DNA of 64,000 nt from Chloranthus sessilifolius. Taxonomy: Eukaryota > Streptophyta > Magnoliopsida > Chloranthales > Chloranthaceae. Shown piece after piece: positions 45,056 through 55,407 of this stretch (position 1 is its first letter; the number at the start of each line of letters is the position of its first letter). The stretch is from NCBI GenBank assembly GCA_021018995.1, contig CM037585.1, forward strand, positions 127,810,831 through 127,874,830, given 5' to 3'. Position numbers and translations under genes: made by a program. Below the pieces are notes generated by a model. That model ran no database searches and was not told where the DNA came from. It was given only the letters and a program-made list of their open reading frames with translations.

Positions 45056-46497
45056 GGATTTTTTGTAAATACCCCTGAGTTATGTTAATATTACAAATAA
45101 CACCCCCCAATTATAGCTATTTACTTTAAACCCCCTGAGTTAGCATTTTGGTGTTTATAAAACACCCTCTTTAACGGATGCTACTTTAACTGGTTAACCA
45201 GGCGTTAAAGAAGAGCCTAAATACCATATTTATCCTTTTTAAAATTAAATTACTAAATTGCCACCTTCTACATGTGGTAAGAGTAATTTTAAATCCACCC
45301 GTCCACTTACAAAAAAGAATAGTTTTAAATCCACTCACCAAATATTTGAATTCACCCACGCTGAAAAACATTGACTGCATTGAATCGGACGATGGAGATC
45401 GTTTATCGTCCCAACCTTTCACACGATGGATCTTGAGGTCACAGTGGCATTATTAGACGGTTGACTGCATTGAATCGGACGATGGAGATCATTTATCGTC
45501 CCAACCTTTCACACGATGTATCTTGAGATCATGGTGGCACCATCAGATAGTTGACTGCATTAAATTGGACGATGGAGGTCGTTTATCGTCCCAACCATTC
45601 ACACGATGGATCTTGAGATCATGGTGGCACCATCAGACGGTTGACTGCACTAAATCGGACGATGGAGATTGTTTTATGAGATCGATCTTTAGATCATGGT
45701 GGCATCATCAGATGGTTGATTTTTTATTTCATGTAGTACACACCCAAAAAAATGACCTTAAAATTAATTTTAACCGTATACGTGATGTTAAGGTCACTTT
45801 TTTGAGATGTGTGCCACGAAATAAAATACTGATCGTCTAATGGTATGCCTAAATGATCTCCATCGTCTTATTCAATGCAATCAATGTGTTTAAGATCATG
45901 ATCATACCATCAGACGGTCAGTGTTTTATTTCACATGGCACACATCTCAGAAAAGTGACCTTAACATCACGTGCATGCTTAAAATTGATATTAAGGTCAC
46001 TTTCAGGAGTGTGTACCACATGAAATAAAAAGTCGACCGTCTGATGGTACACCCATGATCTAAAGATCGATCTCATAAAAGATTAGGACGATAAAAAATC
46101 TTCATCGTTTGATTCAATGCAATCGATGTGTTTCAACATGTGTGAATTCAAAGATTTTGTGGGTGGATTTAAAGGTACACCTTTTAGAATAGTGGTAAAT
46201 TATAATGGCATGACTTGTAAATAAAGATGAATGAAGGGCTTTTTAGAATGGTGATAAACTTTAATGGCATGACTTGTAAATATAGATGAATAAAGGGCCT
46301 TTTAGAATGGTGGTATTTTTAAAATATTGGTTTCATTAAGGGCAAAATAGGCTTTCCGTCCATAAACTCACGACTAGTTAATGGCAGGGGGTTATATGAA
46401 ACAGAAACACAAAAGTAGGGGCTGTAGAATAAATACTCACAACTCAGAGAGTTTCTTATAATATTACCATAACACGGGGGGTATATGCAAAAAACCC
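45056..46497. mobile_element. Mutator-like inverted-repeat element 2, with expanded core
   Basis: About 1.44 kb. The ends GGATTTTTTGTAAATACCCC and the reverse of GGGGGGTATATGCAAAAAAC match, and similarity continues for about 200 bp on each side. TAAATTAAA (45047-45055) and TATATTAAA (46498-46506) form a 9-bp duplication with one mismatch. The core holds a 90-bp tandem repeat and inverted copies of the same unit. No transposase. Confidence 0.82.
45371..45716 (+). repeat. 90-bp tandem repeat, four units
   Basis: Units begin TTGACTGCATTGAATCGGAC or variants at 45371, 45461, 45551 and 45641, exactly 90 bp apart; the last is shortened to 76 bp. The unit matches the arm sequence of the element at 42090 (TTGACTGCTTTGAATCAGA), so an arm segment was amplified. 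Inverted copies lie at about 45830-46140. Confidence 0.9.
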
Positions 46498-47085
46498 TAT
46501 ATTAAACAAAGATAGCTATTTTTAATTATAGTATTCCACTAATTACAATTTATAACTTTTTATAAAAAATCGAACTTTAAAAAAGTCAAACTTTGACCAA
46601 GGAAATATGATACTAATATGATATAAATTTATGTAGTAGTAGACTCTATTTATAAGCAGGTTTTGAGTTTGACTAAAAATAAAATTTGTGTAAAAGTCAA
46701 AGTTTGACCTTTTAGTCAAACTTTGACCAATAAAAATGAGGTAATATATTTTTAAATTAAAAATTAAACAATGATAGATATTTTTAATTATAGTATTCCA
46801 CTTATTAAAAAATATTAATTTTTTATAGAAAATCAAACTTTGATAAAAAAGTAAAACTTTGGCCAAGGAAAAATTGCACTGATACAGTATAAATTTTGTG
46901 TAAAAGTCAAAGTTTGACTAAAGGTCAAACTGTTGACTGATAAAATTGAGATTCTAGTATCACATTATAAATCAACATGGATTTTTTAGCTATCAAATTG
47001 TAGGAGTCAGTTTAATAAAAAATAAGTTTTTAATTAAAATCAAAGTTTGACCTTGAAGTCAACTTTTGACCCTTAGTTGGGATGC
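46498..47085 (+). repeat. Tandem repeat with GTCAAAGTTTGAC palindromes
   Basis: Two copies of about 263 bp begin ATTAAACAAAGATAGCTATT (46501) and ATTAAACAATGATAGATATT (46764). Each contains several GTCAAACTTTGAC or GTCAAAGTTTGAC words. A truncated copy continues left of the Mutator-like element at 44900-45055, so that element split the repeat. Confidence 0.75.
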
Positions 47086-47963
47086 CTCATGCCCAACTCA
47101 ACCAAATCGGTCAAGCTTAAAAATACTCGGTTCAGGCAGGTCGAGTATCAAGTCGATCCGTACCTATGATAGCACTGGATAATAACTTTTTATTCACAAA
47201 ACATAACCAATTAGATGATGGTGTAAGATTTGAATTTTCAAATGACGCCTAGGAGGTATTATTTACAAATCCACTTTTTTACATACAGACATGGATTTCT
47301 AAGTTCCAATGGATTTACCAAAATCCAAACACAAAAATGTGGAACCGGACAATAGATTTGAATTTAGGAGATCCAAATCCAAATCCCGAAATCCAAATCC
47401 ACGTTTCCAAATGCAGCCTCATGGGATTGTTTTTGTACTTATACTTGTTTATTGCCCCTCGGCCTCAAAGTTTGCCTATTAAAAAAATCAAAGCTAGAAC
47501 AGTGTTTTGAGATCACATGAAACTCAACGTGATTTAAAGTACCCATCTAAGATACTCCGGTGAGTACCCTCACTGGACTCCAAAGTTCTCATGGAGCTCA
47601 AGTGGCATCCACACCAAAGTAATGGTGCTTAGATCATTTTGAAAAACAAAATAATTCAAAAACACTACCACCAAATTTATTTTTTTAAGCTTAAAATCAT
47701 GGTTGTTGAATTATAGTCTAAATTTGACTTTCAATTATAAATTTGGTTTCAATTTTTTTCTTAAAATTGATCAGTAGGGACTACCACTGCATGCCATAGA
47801 GTTTTGTGCAGCTCTCCTTTCCTTTTTGAATAAACGTTAATATATACATCTTTAGGAGTAAATCATATAATATTTCTATGGTGTTAGTAATTTTTGAAAA
47901 CTTTTTATTAGAAAGTTTTCAGTTTTATGCTTTTTATAATATTGGCTTTTTGAAGTTTGGTAT
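47086..47963. other. Spacer without recognised gene
   Basis: It contains ATCCAAATCC-rich text at 47270-47420 and, at 47560-47640, words like those in the TA-flanked MITE at 30236 (TCCAAAGTTCTCATGGAGCTC, AAGTGGCATCC), probably a decayed relative. Confidence 0.4.
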
Positions 47964-48800
47964 TGTAATGACTCAGATTTTCGCAAACGTTGAATCGTTG
48001 ACGTTCGAGAATATTTTGATTTTATTTAATTAATTTGACCTTAGTCAAATCATTGACTCATTTGATGTGACCTTTAGACCCGATCTTCGAATTAATAAGT
48101 ACTTAATTTTCGGAGACGAAAATTTCTTTTAAGGGTAGATAATGTTATGACTCGAGTTTTTTTTAAAACCCAATTCTTATGGCCTTAGATGGGGTGGGCC
48201 ACCAAAAACGGTGTGCACGTTCCACACCCTATTACAACATGCATTATATACAAAATAATAGAAATTTAGAATTCGGTGGGCTGGCACCCGAATTCAGACT
48301 TCATGTCATTTTTGGCAAATAAAATTTTAGAGAGAGAATCCTTGTGGACTCTTTCTCCTAATAGATCTCTTTCTCTCAATAGATCTTTGTTTTTATTAGC
48401 AAGAAGAGTCTTTTTAGGACTCTAAATTTGGGTAGGTTACCTTGCCAAATTGAGACCCATACAGCCATGTCTCTCTATCTCTCTCCCTCTCCACATTAAA
48501 ATAGCAGCCCCAAGCACCCCCAGCCCCTACTCTCTCTCTCTCTATAAATAAAAGCAAAAGGACTTTTTTATTACTCTCTCTCCTTCTTTATCTATATTGA
48601 AACCCCACACAGTTGCAAGCTCTCAAACCCAATTAAATATCCATATCTCCCTCTCTCTTGAAGCCCCCGCGCAGCTAGCCAACCATTTGCATGACCCAAA
48701 CCGCAGCCCCAATTAATCTCTTATTCTCTCATCAAAACCTAAGCACAATAGCCTTAGCCCCTTTTAATCCATTATAATTGCCTGGAAGAGATGATGAACT
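47964..48800 (+). repeat. Retroelement 3' end and LTR fragment
   Basis: AATTTTCGGAGACGAAAATTT at about 48106, then a purine-rich AAGGGTAGATAA and TGTTATGACTCGAG at 48147, repeat the arrangement before the 3' LTR of elements A and C. The presumed LTR start is followed by CT-rich sequence and a TATA box TATAAATA at 48543. No LTR end or partner LTR is visible before the receptor fragment. Confidence 0.45.
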
Positions 48801-48832
48801 CCTGTCGGCTGCAACTTGCACGTTTATAATCC

Positions 48833-49280
48833 ATGGCAAAGCGCCACATGGCAGTGCTCTGTTTCGCATTTTTATTACTATTTTCATCTGTATCGGCCAC
48901 CACTGATCCTTTTGATGTTAGAAGTCTGTAAGATCTATATAGAGGCTCCACAGCTCACTGAATGGAAAGCAAGCGGTGGAGATCCATGTGGTGCCGAAGC
49001 CCCATGGAAGGGCATATCATGCTTTGGAACACACGTGTCATCCATTATAATTCATGGGTTAGGCTTGCACGAAACTCTGGGGCCCCATATTTGTGGCCTC
49101 TTCTCTTTGAAAGTATTAGATGTTAGTGTTAATGAGCTTGGTGGTGAAATCCATCTAATTTTACCTCCAAATGTCAGATCTATTAATTTGGCATTTAACA
49201 CATTCACTAAGGACATTCCATTCTCGTTGGGGTTCATGATCACACTCAGGCACCTGCCGCTTTCTCATCTTCGCTGATGC
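48833..49280 (+). pseudogene. STRUBBELIG-family receptor fragment (signal peptide and first LRRs)
   Basis: From ATG at 48833 the frame gives a good signal peptide (MAKRHMAVLCFAFLLLFSSV) and TDPFDVRSL, then a TAA. After a frameshift the text PQLTEWKASGGDPCGAEAPW, KGISCFGTHVSSIIIHGLGL and LDVSVNELGGEIHLILPPNV follows, the N-terminal cap and leucine-rich repeats of SRF receptor-like kinases. It ends after SLGFMITLRHLPLSHL. Transmembrane and kinase parts are absent. The exons that are separate in SRF genes are continuous here, which suggests a retroposed or captured copy. Confidence 0.75.
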
Positions 49281-49469
49281 AGCCACCAAACACCACTACT
49301 CCGTCAATGAGATTGACGTCTTTACAACATCACGAGTTGGTACACCATCATAATAGCATATTTGAACCACTCCAAACCCGAGCTGAAGCGATGTGTCAGA
49401 TCCGATTTGCGTCAACGTAAACCCATCGATTCCAATTAATCGAAACTATGCAAAATCTTCGCGATCACG
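49281..49469. other. Short flank between receptor fragment and element C
   Basis: No ORF or repeat that I can support. CTACT at 49470-49474 is the left target duplication of element C. Confidence 0.5.
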
Positions 49470-49474
49470 CTACT

Positions 49475-51706
49475 TGTAATATCCCGATATTTTTGAATCC
49501 GAGTTTGACTGATTTTGTGCACAAGTCCGGCACGGTGACCAATGTCACCATGGTTTTATTTAATAATAAGTCATTAAATAATATTTGGTGAGCTTTGAGT
49601 GGAAGGATTAGAGTTCAGAGTGTGATTGGGCAGTTAGTGTGAAAGCCGTGCACCGACTTGCGGTGTGCCACTCAACACCAAGACCCAACCTATTTGAGCA
49701 TCGTCACCTTTGAAACCCTTGCGGTATTTCGATTGTGCAATCACCTACAAGCTCCGCACACTCCGTACCTTTCACAACGCTTGTGACGTTGATCATCTCA
49801 CGATCTTCGTTTGTGTTTTGAAGAGATGGAGATCAATCGTTGAAGAAATCCGACGATTTTGCTTCAAAACCCTCTTCGGCATTATTTCTTAAAGCTGTGG
49901 GATTAATCGGCAAAAAGGTTAATTTTTCTTTTGATTTTAATGGTTTAGATTGTAGAATAAATCTTATTTTAGTTTAGTGTATGTGTGTGTGCAAAAATAA
50001 AGCGAATCCGACAAGATTTGAGGGGAAAAATAGACCAAGAAAGCAACATGAAGGGTTCTGAACCCGAGAAATTCGAGGGTCGAATTTTAATTCGAGGGTC
50101 GAATTTAGGTTTTTAAGCCTGATGCATTTTTGGGAAATTCGATGGTCGAATTTGAATTCGATGGTCGAATTTGGTCCGACACTGTTTTGGTATTTCGGTC
50201 ATAACTTTTTATCCCGAACTCGTATTAATACAATTTTTGAGGCGTTGGAAATAAGACAACGAGCCCTATAACTTTCATGAATTGACCAATTTATGAATCG
50301 AATGTTATAAAGGTCAAAAATTAGGGTGAAGTAGAGACAAGTTTTTACATGAGTCAATGTTACCTTAAACTTGCCTGTTTTGCCTAACTGTGAGAAAATT
50401 TTAGAAACTTTGGCTTATATGATAATTAGTCGGTAACATGTGTATACATGAATGTTTGTAATGTAGATTAAAGATTGGAGATCGTCGAGTGAGCTTTTAC
50501 TTTGCCTCTGATATGCTCGACTCTAAACTAAGGTAGGGAAAACTTGATATCATGTGCATTATTTCATAAACATGTGTGTTATGTTATGATACGTTCTTCG
50601 ATCCTATTTTGTGATTTCCGTTTATGATTTTGAAGAAATGAGGCATGTGTTTATGTATGACTTAAAAACATGTGAGACTTATGGAATCCTCGAGATTCAT
50701 TTGATATGTGTATAAGAGACTTTCACACTTTGTTCCGACTTCTGATATAAATTATAATTATCACTTCACACGATAAGCTATATGTATGCACTTTTGGATT
50801 TAAGGTTACGGTATAACCGCTGAATCGACGCGGGCAGGATATTCGTGACGCATGCGGCCAATCCGTACACCCTTTCTGATATGTGCTTTGTGGTTCCTAC
50901 CGTAACGGTAATTATATTGACCAAGTGTCCAACTCTACGGGACCTTGGATTTATGTGCAAATGACTCATGTGAGTGACGATGGTGGGTATTCCATCGGGG
51001 GCTTGAGGCTATAGTTCCTCATTCTAGTACTTTAAGTAAACACTTTTAAGTTTTTCTTCTTTCTTATGTCGGAATAGAAATGTGAGCATGTTCATGATTC
51101 CATTAGCATTGCATATGTATGTTAAGGTTATGAAATCACCTCTCTGCATGTGTTCAAAACAACTTTGTGTACGTTATGCCATAAGATATGTGTTTGATGT
51201 TATGATAAGCATGTTATTAGTTTTTTTTCCTACTGAGCTTGGATGAAGCTCATACCCGACTATCGTCAGTGGTCTTGACAGCCTTAGGATCGGCGATCGT
51301 GATTTGGAGAACTCGACTACATTCTTTGAGGAGGAGTTGGAGACCCCAGCATAGGAGTTCCTTCCTTGATCGAGATAGGTCATTTTGGTACTTTTGGATT
51401 ATAATCTTTTTGAATATTGGGCCCTAGGCCATTGTTTTGTCTTTTGGATATCACTTGAGGAACCATCAATAGGAACCATTGTTTAGGTGTTTGGATTGGC
51501 CAACACTGGTGGTTCTTTCTGGTTCCTCTTGGTGATATTTTTTGTTAAAGCTTTTAAGCTTTTGTTCTTGTTTTATTAGCTTTGCTTCTATTTAGATCTA
51601 TGCTTATGCTGCCGGCTTTGTTTGAAATACGGCTTATTGAGAAATCAATAAGATGATGAACCGGCCTTTCCTATACCTTAAGGATTGGAAAAGTCGGGTC
51701 GTCACA
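49475..51706 (+). repeat. 5' LTR of element C, 2232 bp
   Basis: It starts TGTAATATCCCGA and ends GGGTCGTCACA. It is nearly identical to the 3' LTR except in short clustered stretches (about 49750-49785, 50500-50525, 50810-50900 and 51250-51350). Palindromes TTCGAGGGTCGAA start at 50082 and 50101, and TTCGATGGTCGAA at 50138 and 50157. Confidence 0.95.
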
Positions 51707-51708
51707 GT

Positions 51709-51720
51709 TGGTATCAGAGC
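51709..51720 (+). other. Primer binding site of element C
   Basis: TGGTATCAGAGC, the standard plant site for initiator tRNA-Met, three bases after the LTR end. Confidence 0.92.
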
Positions 51721-51874
51721 CTAGGCTTTAGGTCTTATGGGAGACTGTGAGCCACAGCCCTAAGTAGGAAATGACATTAGGTCTGTCTAAACATAGGCTA
51801 TGAGTGTTAGAGTTCTGTCAGGACATTGAGACCACCTGTTAATTGAAACCTTTGTTTCATTTTGACAGATCGAT

Positions 51875-52437
51875 ATGGCGCCTCGCAAAAGAGCCAAAAC
51901 TGTACGCACTGACGATAATGATCGCGAGCAAACTAAGCAGCTGCTGGCGACAATGGTGAAAACGATGGCCCAACAAACTGCTCTGCTCACGACGTTATTG
52001 CGAGACATCAAGACACCTCTCCATCCACACAGGTTGAGTTATGCTCACGGTGTGGTAAGCAGCACAAGACAGAGATGTGTAGAAGGATCACAGGTGCGTG
52101 TTTTAGGTGTGGACGCATTGGACATCTGATAAGAGACTGTCTTGAATTGGAGAGAGAGACGACAACATCGACAACAACTAGAGCATCAGTAGTACGACAA
52201 GCCTTACGTATCTCTTCATTTGTACCGATTGATATGTGCGCAAGATGCGGAAAGAAGCATAGAATGGAGAAATCGCCTTTGGGGGCATGCTTTAGATGTG
52301 GTCAGAAGGGACATCTGGTGAAGGATTGCCCAGAGCCGGATCAAAGGAATATGGCTTCAACATCTATTCCGGGACCATCAACATCACACGATGCTCAACC
52401 AACGAATGAAGTCATCCAAGGTATAATCCATTATTGA
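51875..52437 (+). pseudogene. gag of element C, capsid lost, zinc knuckles doubled
   Basis: It starts MAPRKRAKTVRTDDNDREQ, a basic N-terminus, and then jumps near 52030 to zinc knuckles, so the capsid domain is deleted. The knuckles come in two similar pairs: CSRCGKQHKTEMC with CFRCGRIGHLIRDC, then CARCGKKHRMEKS (last Cys lost) with CFRCGQKGHLVKDC. Element A has only one such pair, so the pair was duplicated in C. A frameshift separates the start from the knuckles. Confidence 0.8.
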
Positions 52438-52614
52438 TTGTCGAGAGTTTACCTTATTCTCATGTGATGAATGTTCTTAGAAGTTATATGCTATTGTGAC
52501 ATTTTGGGTAATATCATAATCCTATCTTATATACACTTAAATGAAAACATAGGCATAAAACCTGAATACTTTACACTTGTATTAGAGTGTTGGCATATGT
52601 GAAACTGAGGCATG

Positions 52615-53094
52615 AGTATTAATCGACCCTGGGTCTACTCACTCCTTTATTATCTCGATGTTCTCAACACGTTTGGGCATTACACCTAAGACATTAGACT
52701 TTATATTAGTGGTGACAATTCCTACGGGTAGTTTAGTGAAGACCGACACCATGAACAAATCAGTCATCATTCGCGTGGAGGATCTTGAGACTAGGGCAGA
52801 TTTGATATTATTGAATACGGTGGGTTTTGACGTGACGTGATACTGGGAATGGATTGGCTATCCACTTACCATGCAAGCATTGATTGCCTGAGGAAAGTAG
52901 TAACTTTTCGTCCTCCTATGGGAAAGTCATTTCGATTTTACGGAGTGAAGACTAGGGTATCACCTTTTATATCAGTTATTAGAGTTGAATCTCTGATAAA
53001 GATTTTAGGCTTCCAATATATATTTATAGTTCATACAGGTAAACAAATTTTGGAAAATTGTACCTACATGTTTGTGTTTACTTTAGCTAAATGA
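52615..53094 (+). pseudogene. Protease of element C
   Basis: The active site IDPGSTHSF is at about 52621-52650, followed in another frame by LGITPKTLDFILVVTIPTGS and, after a further shift at 52837, GMDWLSTYHASIDCLRKVV and GKSFRFYGVKTRVSPF. This parallels the protease of element A. The text after 53020 no longer matches pol. Confidence 0.78.
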
Positions 53095-53394
53095 CATGAG
53101 ATCAATCGGGCCATGTCTAGCTTGGTTGATGACTTATAATAGCAGATTATAGGTGTTACCCCTACGGCTGAGCCTGAGATTAGCATTAAATATGTTCGGG
53201 CTTTGAAAAGGTCGATATGGAATAAAGACCAACTTAAAAAAAAAAAAAAAATTAATTTTGGAAAAAGTTTGAAGTACACAGTTACTGCAAAATTTGAACC
53301 TCGAATTAAACATTTGAAGGTCAAATTTTGTATGGTCACTGATAGGGTTTTTAAGGTTTCTTTGGATTTTCTTCCTTCTTGGGCAAAATCAAGG
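53095..53394 (+). other. Filler in place of reverse transcriptase in C
   Basis: Here the RT domain (about 1 kb in A) is missing. Instead there are about 300 bp of AT-rich sequence with an A run (53237-53250) and TTGAACCTCGAA and TTGAAGGTCAAA 20 bp apart at 53286-53317, degenerate copies of the C palindrome in reverse orientation. Deletion with insertion of noncoding element sequence would explain it. Confidence 0.6.
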
Positions 53395-53973
53395 GGATTA
53401 GGCTGTGTGCTTAATCAAAATGAGTGAGTCATTGCTTATGGTTCTAGGCAATTGAAAGACCATGAGAGAAATTATCTGATGCATGATCTCGAGTTAGCAG
53501 CAGTTATATTCGCCTTGAAGATCTGGAGACATTACCTCTACGGTGAGATATTTGATATATTCACCGATCACAAAAGTCTCAAGTACCTATTCACTCAGAA
53601 GGACTTGAATATGAGGCAGCGACGATGGATGGAATTCTTGAAGGACTATGATTGCTCGATTCAGCACCATCCGGGAAAGGCAAACGTAGTTGCTGATGCT
53701 CTTAGTAGGAAGTCTTCAGTGCAGTTATCACATCTTGTCAGCTGAATACAGAGATGGAAGCTTTTGAAAGATATGGCTTTGGGCAGCTCACGGTTTGATG
53801 TGAAAGGCTCGGGAGCATTGATGGCTACACTTGTACTACATTCTACGCTCTTCGAGAATATTAGGAAGCTTCAGATGACAGACGATGAGCTGATGGCGAT
53901 TAGGGGAGATGTGCTTCATGAAAGCAAGAAGGATTTCTCCATTCGAGCAGATGGGACCAACACTTACCTCTGA
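53395..53973 (+). pseudogene. RNase H of element C
   Basis: It is close to that of element [52 protein letters not shown]. One frame with stops at 53425-53427 and 53743-53745. The tail KKDFSIRADG is the start of the integrase linker, after which the sequence jumps. Confidence 0.85.
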
Positions 53974-54560
53974 TCGAGTTCGCTTACAACAATAGTTTCC
54001 AAGCTAGTATCGGTATGGCACCGTTCGAGGCTTTATATGGACGGAGGTGCAGATCGCCGTTAAACTGGGAAGACGTGGATGAGAAGCTCATTATTGAACC
54101 TGAGATAGTTGAGCGCACTACCGAGATGGTTCGGTTGATCTGTGACGACTACTGAGTAGCTCAGAGTCGTCAGAAAAGCTACGCCGATCTCAAGCGGAGA
54201 CATGTGGATTTTCAGGTCGGCAACAATGTGTTTGTTCGAATCTCGCCTACGAAGGGTGTTATGCGATTTGGAAAAAGAGGGAAACTAAGTTCTCGGTACG
54301 TTGGGCCTTTTGAGATATTAGGCCGAGTCGGAGAGGTTGCATACAGAGTGGCGCTACCGCCGCAATTGTCGAGCATGCACAACGTCTTCCATGTGTCCAT
54401 GCTGCACAGATACATACGCGACCCGACTCACGTGCTTGATTACCAACCCATCGAGCTTCGGGATGGTTTGACGGTGATTGAGGACCCGGTTTAGATCTTG
54501 GATCAAGAGCAGATCCTATGCACTAAGAGGATTCCTTTGGTTCTCGTCAGTTGAGGAATC
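53952..54560 (+). pseudogene. Integrase C-terminus of element C; catalytic core deleted
   Basis: The text resumes at DQHLPLIEFAYNNSFQASIG, which lies after the catalytic Glu in the intact enzyme, so the zinc region and the whole D,D,E core are gone. YGRRCRSPLNWEDVDEKL, VFVRISPTKGVMRFGKRGKL and YVGPFEILGRVGEVAYRV (GPF/Y) follow. The chromodomain is cut short by stops after IEDPV and LVLVS. Confidence 0.85.
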
Positions 54561-55031
54561 ATACACGAGGAAGCCACACAGGGAGCCTTGGTGAGCTCCG
54601 AGAACAATTTCCGTACCTTTTTGATTGATTTTATTTAAACAATGCATAAGGGAAGTCTTGTATTTAGACTTTTGTAATGTACTTACTTGCTTTATATATA
54701 TATATAATTTTGGCGAGTAATTTTGGCGGTCCAATGCATATTAAATTTGTGCCTGTTTAAACATACCTACTTTATGGAAAATCGAAAAAATTTTGGGCCT
54801 TTGACCAAAACCAGGGATGTTACTCCCTAAATTGTTGGTGGAATTAATAGGGCCTTTTATAGTTAATTCATTTAAATTGTTTTTCTAAGTTAAAATTGGC
54901 TCTATTTGATGCCAGAGATGTCGCTTTCCATAATTGCACTAAACTGGGCTCTAAGGAGGTCGATTTGGACCCAAAGAATGGACCCTTATTTTAAAACTTT
55001 TGAATTTTGGAGGAAAATAGAACTCGAGAAA
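54561..55031 (+). other. Spacer between integrase and ORF3 of C
   Basis: About 470 bp without ORF, AT-rich, with a short TA run at 54696-54707. It leads into the palindrome cluster. Confidence 0.5.
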
Positions 55032-55140
55032 ACCGAGGGTCGAAAATGCAATTCGAGGGTCGATTTTACATGAACAGTGCACACTCTGTTTAAGGCCAAA
55101 ATATAGCCTGAGAAATTTTTGAGGAAATCAAGGGTCGAAT
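55032..55140 (+). repeat. Palindrome cluster upstream of ORF3 of C
   Basis: ACCGAGGGTCGAA (55032) and TTCGAGGGTCGAT (55052) are 20 bp apart; ATCAAGGGTCGAA follows at 55128 and TTTTCGACTT soon after. This is the same motif as in the LTR of C and the same place relative to ORF3 as the arrays of A and B. Confidence 0.75.
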
Positions 55141-55407
55141 TTTTTTTTCGACTTAAGTGGGGTCTGTTTTGGGGTTTGGCATTTCGGGCGTTTGCAAACA
55201 GAGTAAAGGCTCGGGGTTTTCGAGTTTTGGGCCTTTTCTTGATGTTCTTAGCTGGATTCAAGGGGATTTCACTCTCATTGCACAAGGGGCTTGGATTTCT
55301 TGCAATGGAGACCACATAGGAGGCATTTCAAGAGGTAAAACCCTCATTATTTTGTGTTTTGGTGCCTCATTTTCTTGCATAGTTTGGGTTTTTGTCTTCT
55401 TTGATTT

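Noticed and set aside
53286-53317. Functional palindrome pair within the RT gap of C
   Set aside because: Both members are degenerate and no neighbouring gene starts there; kept only as a note in the feature list.
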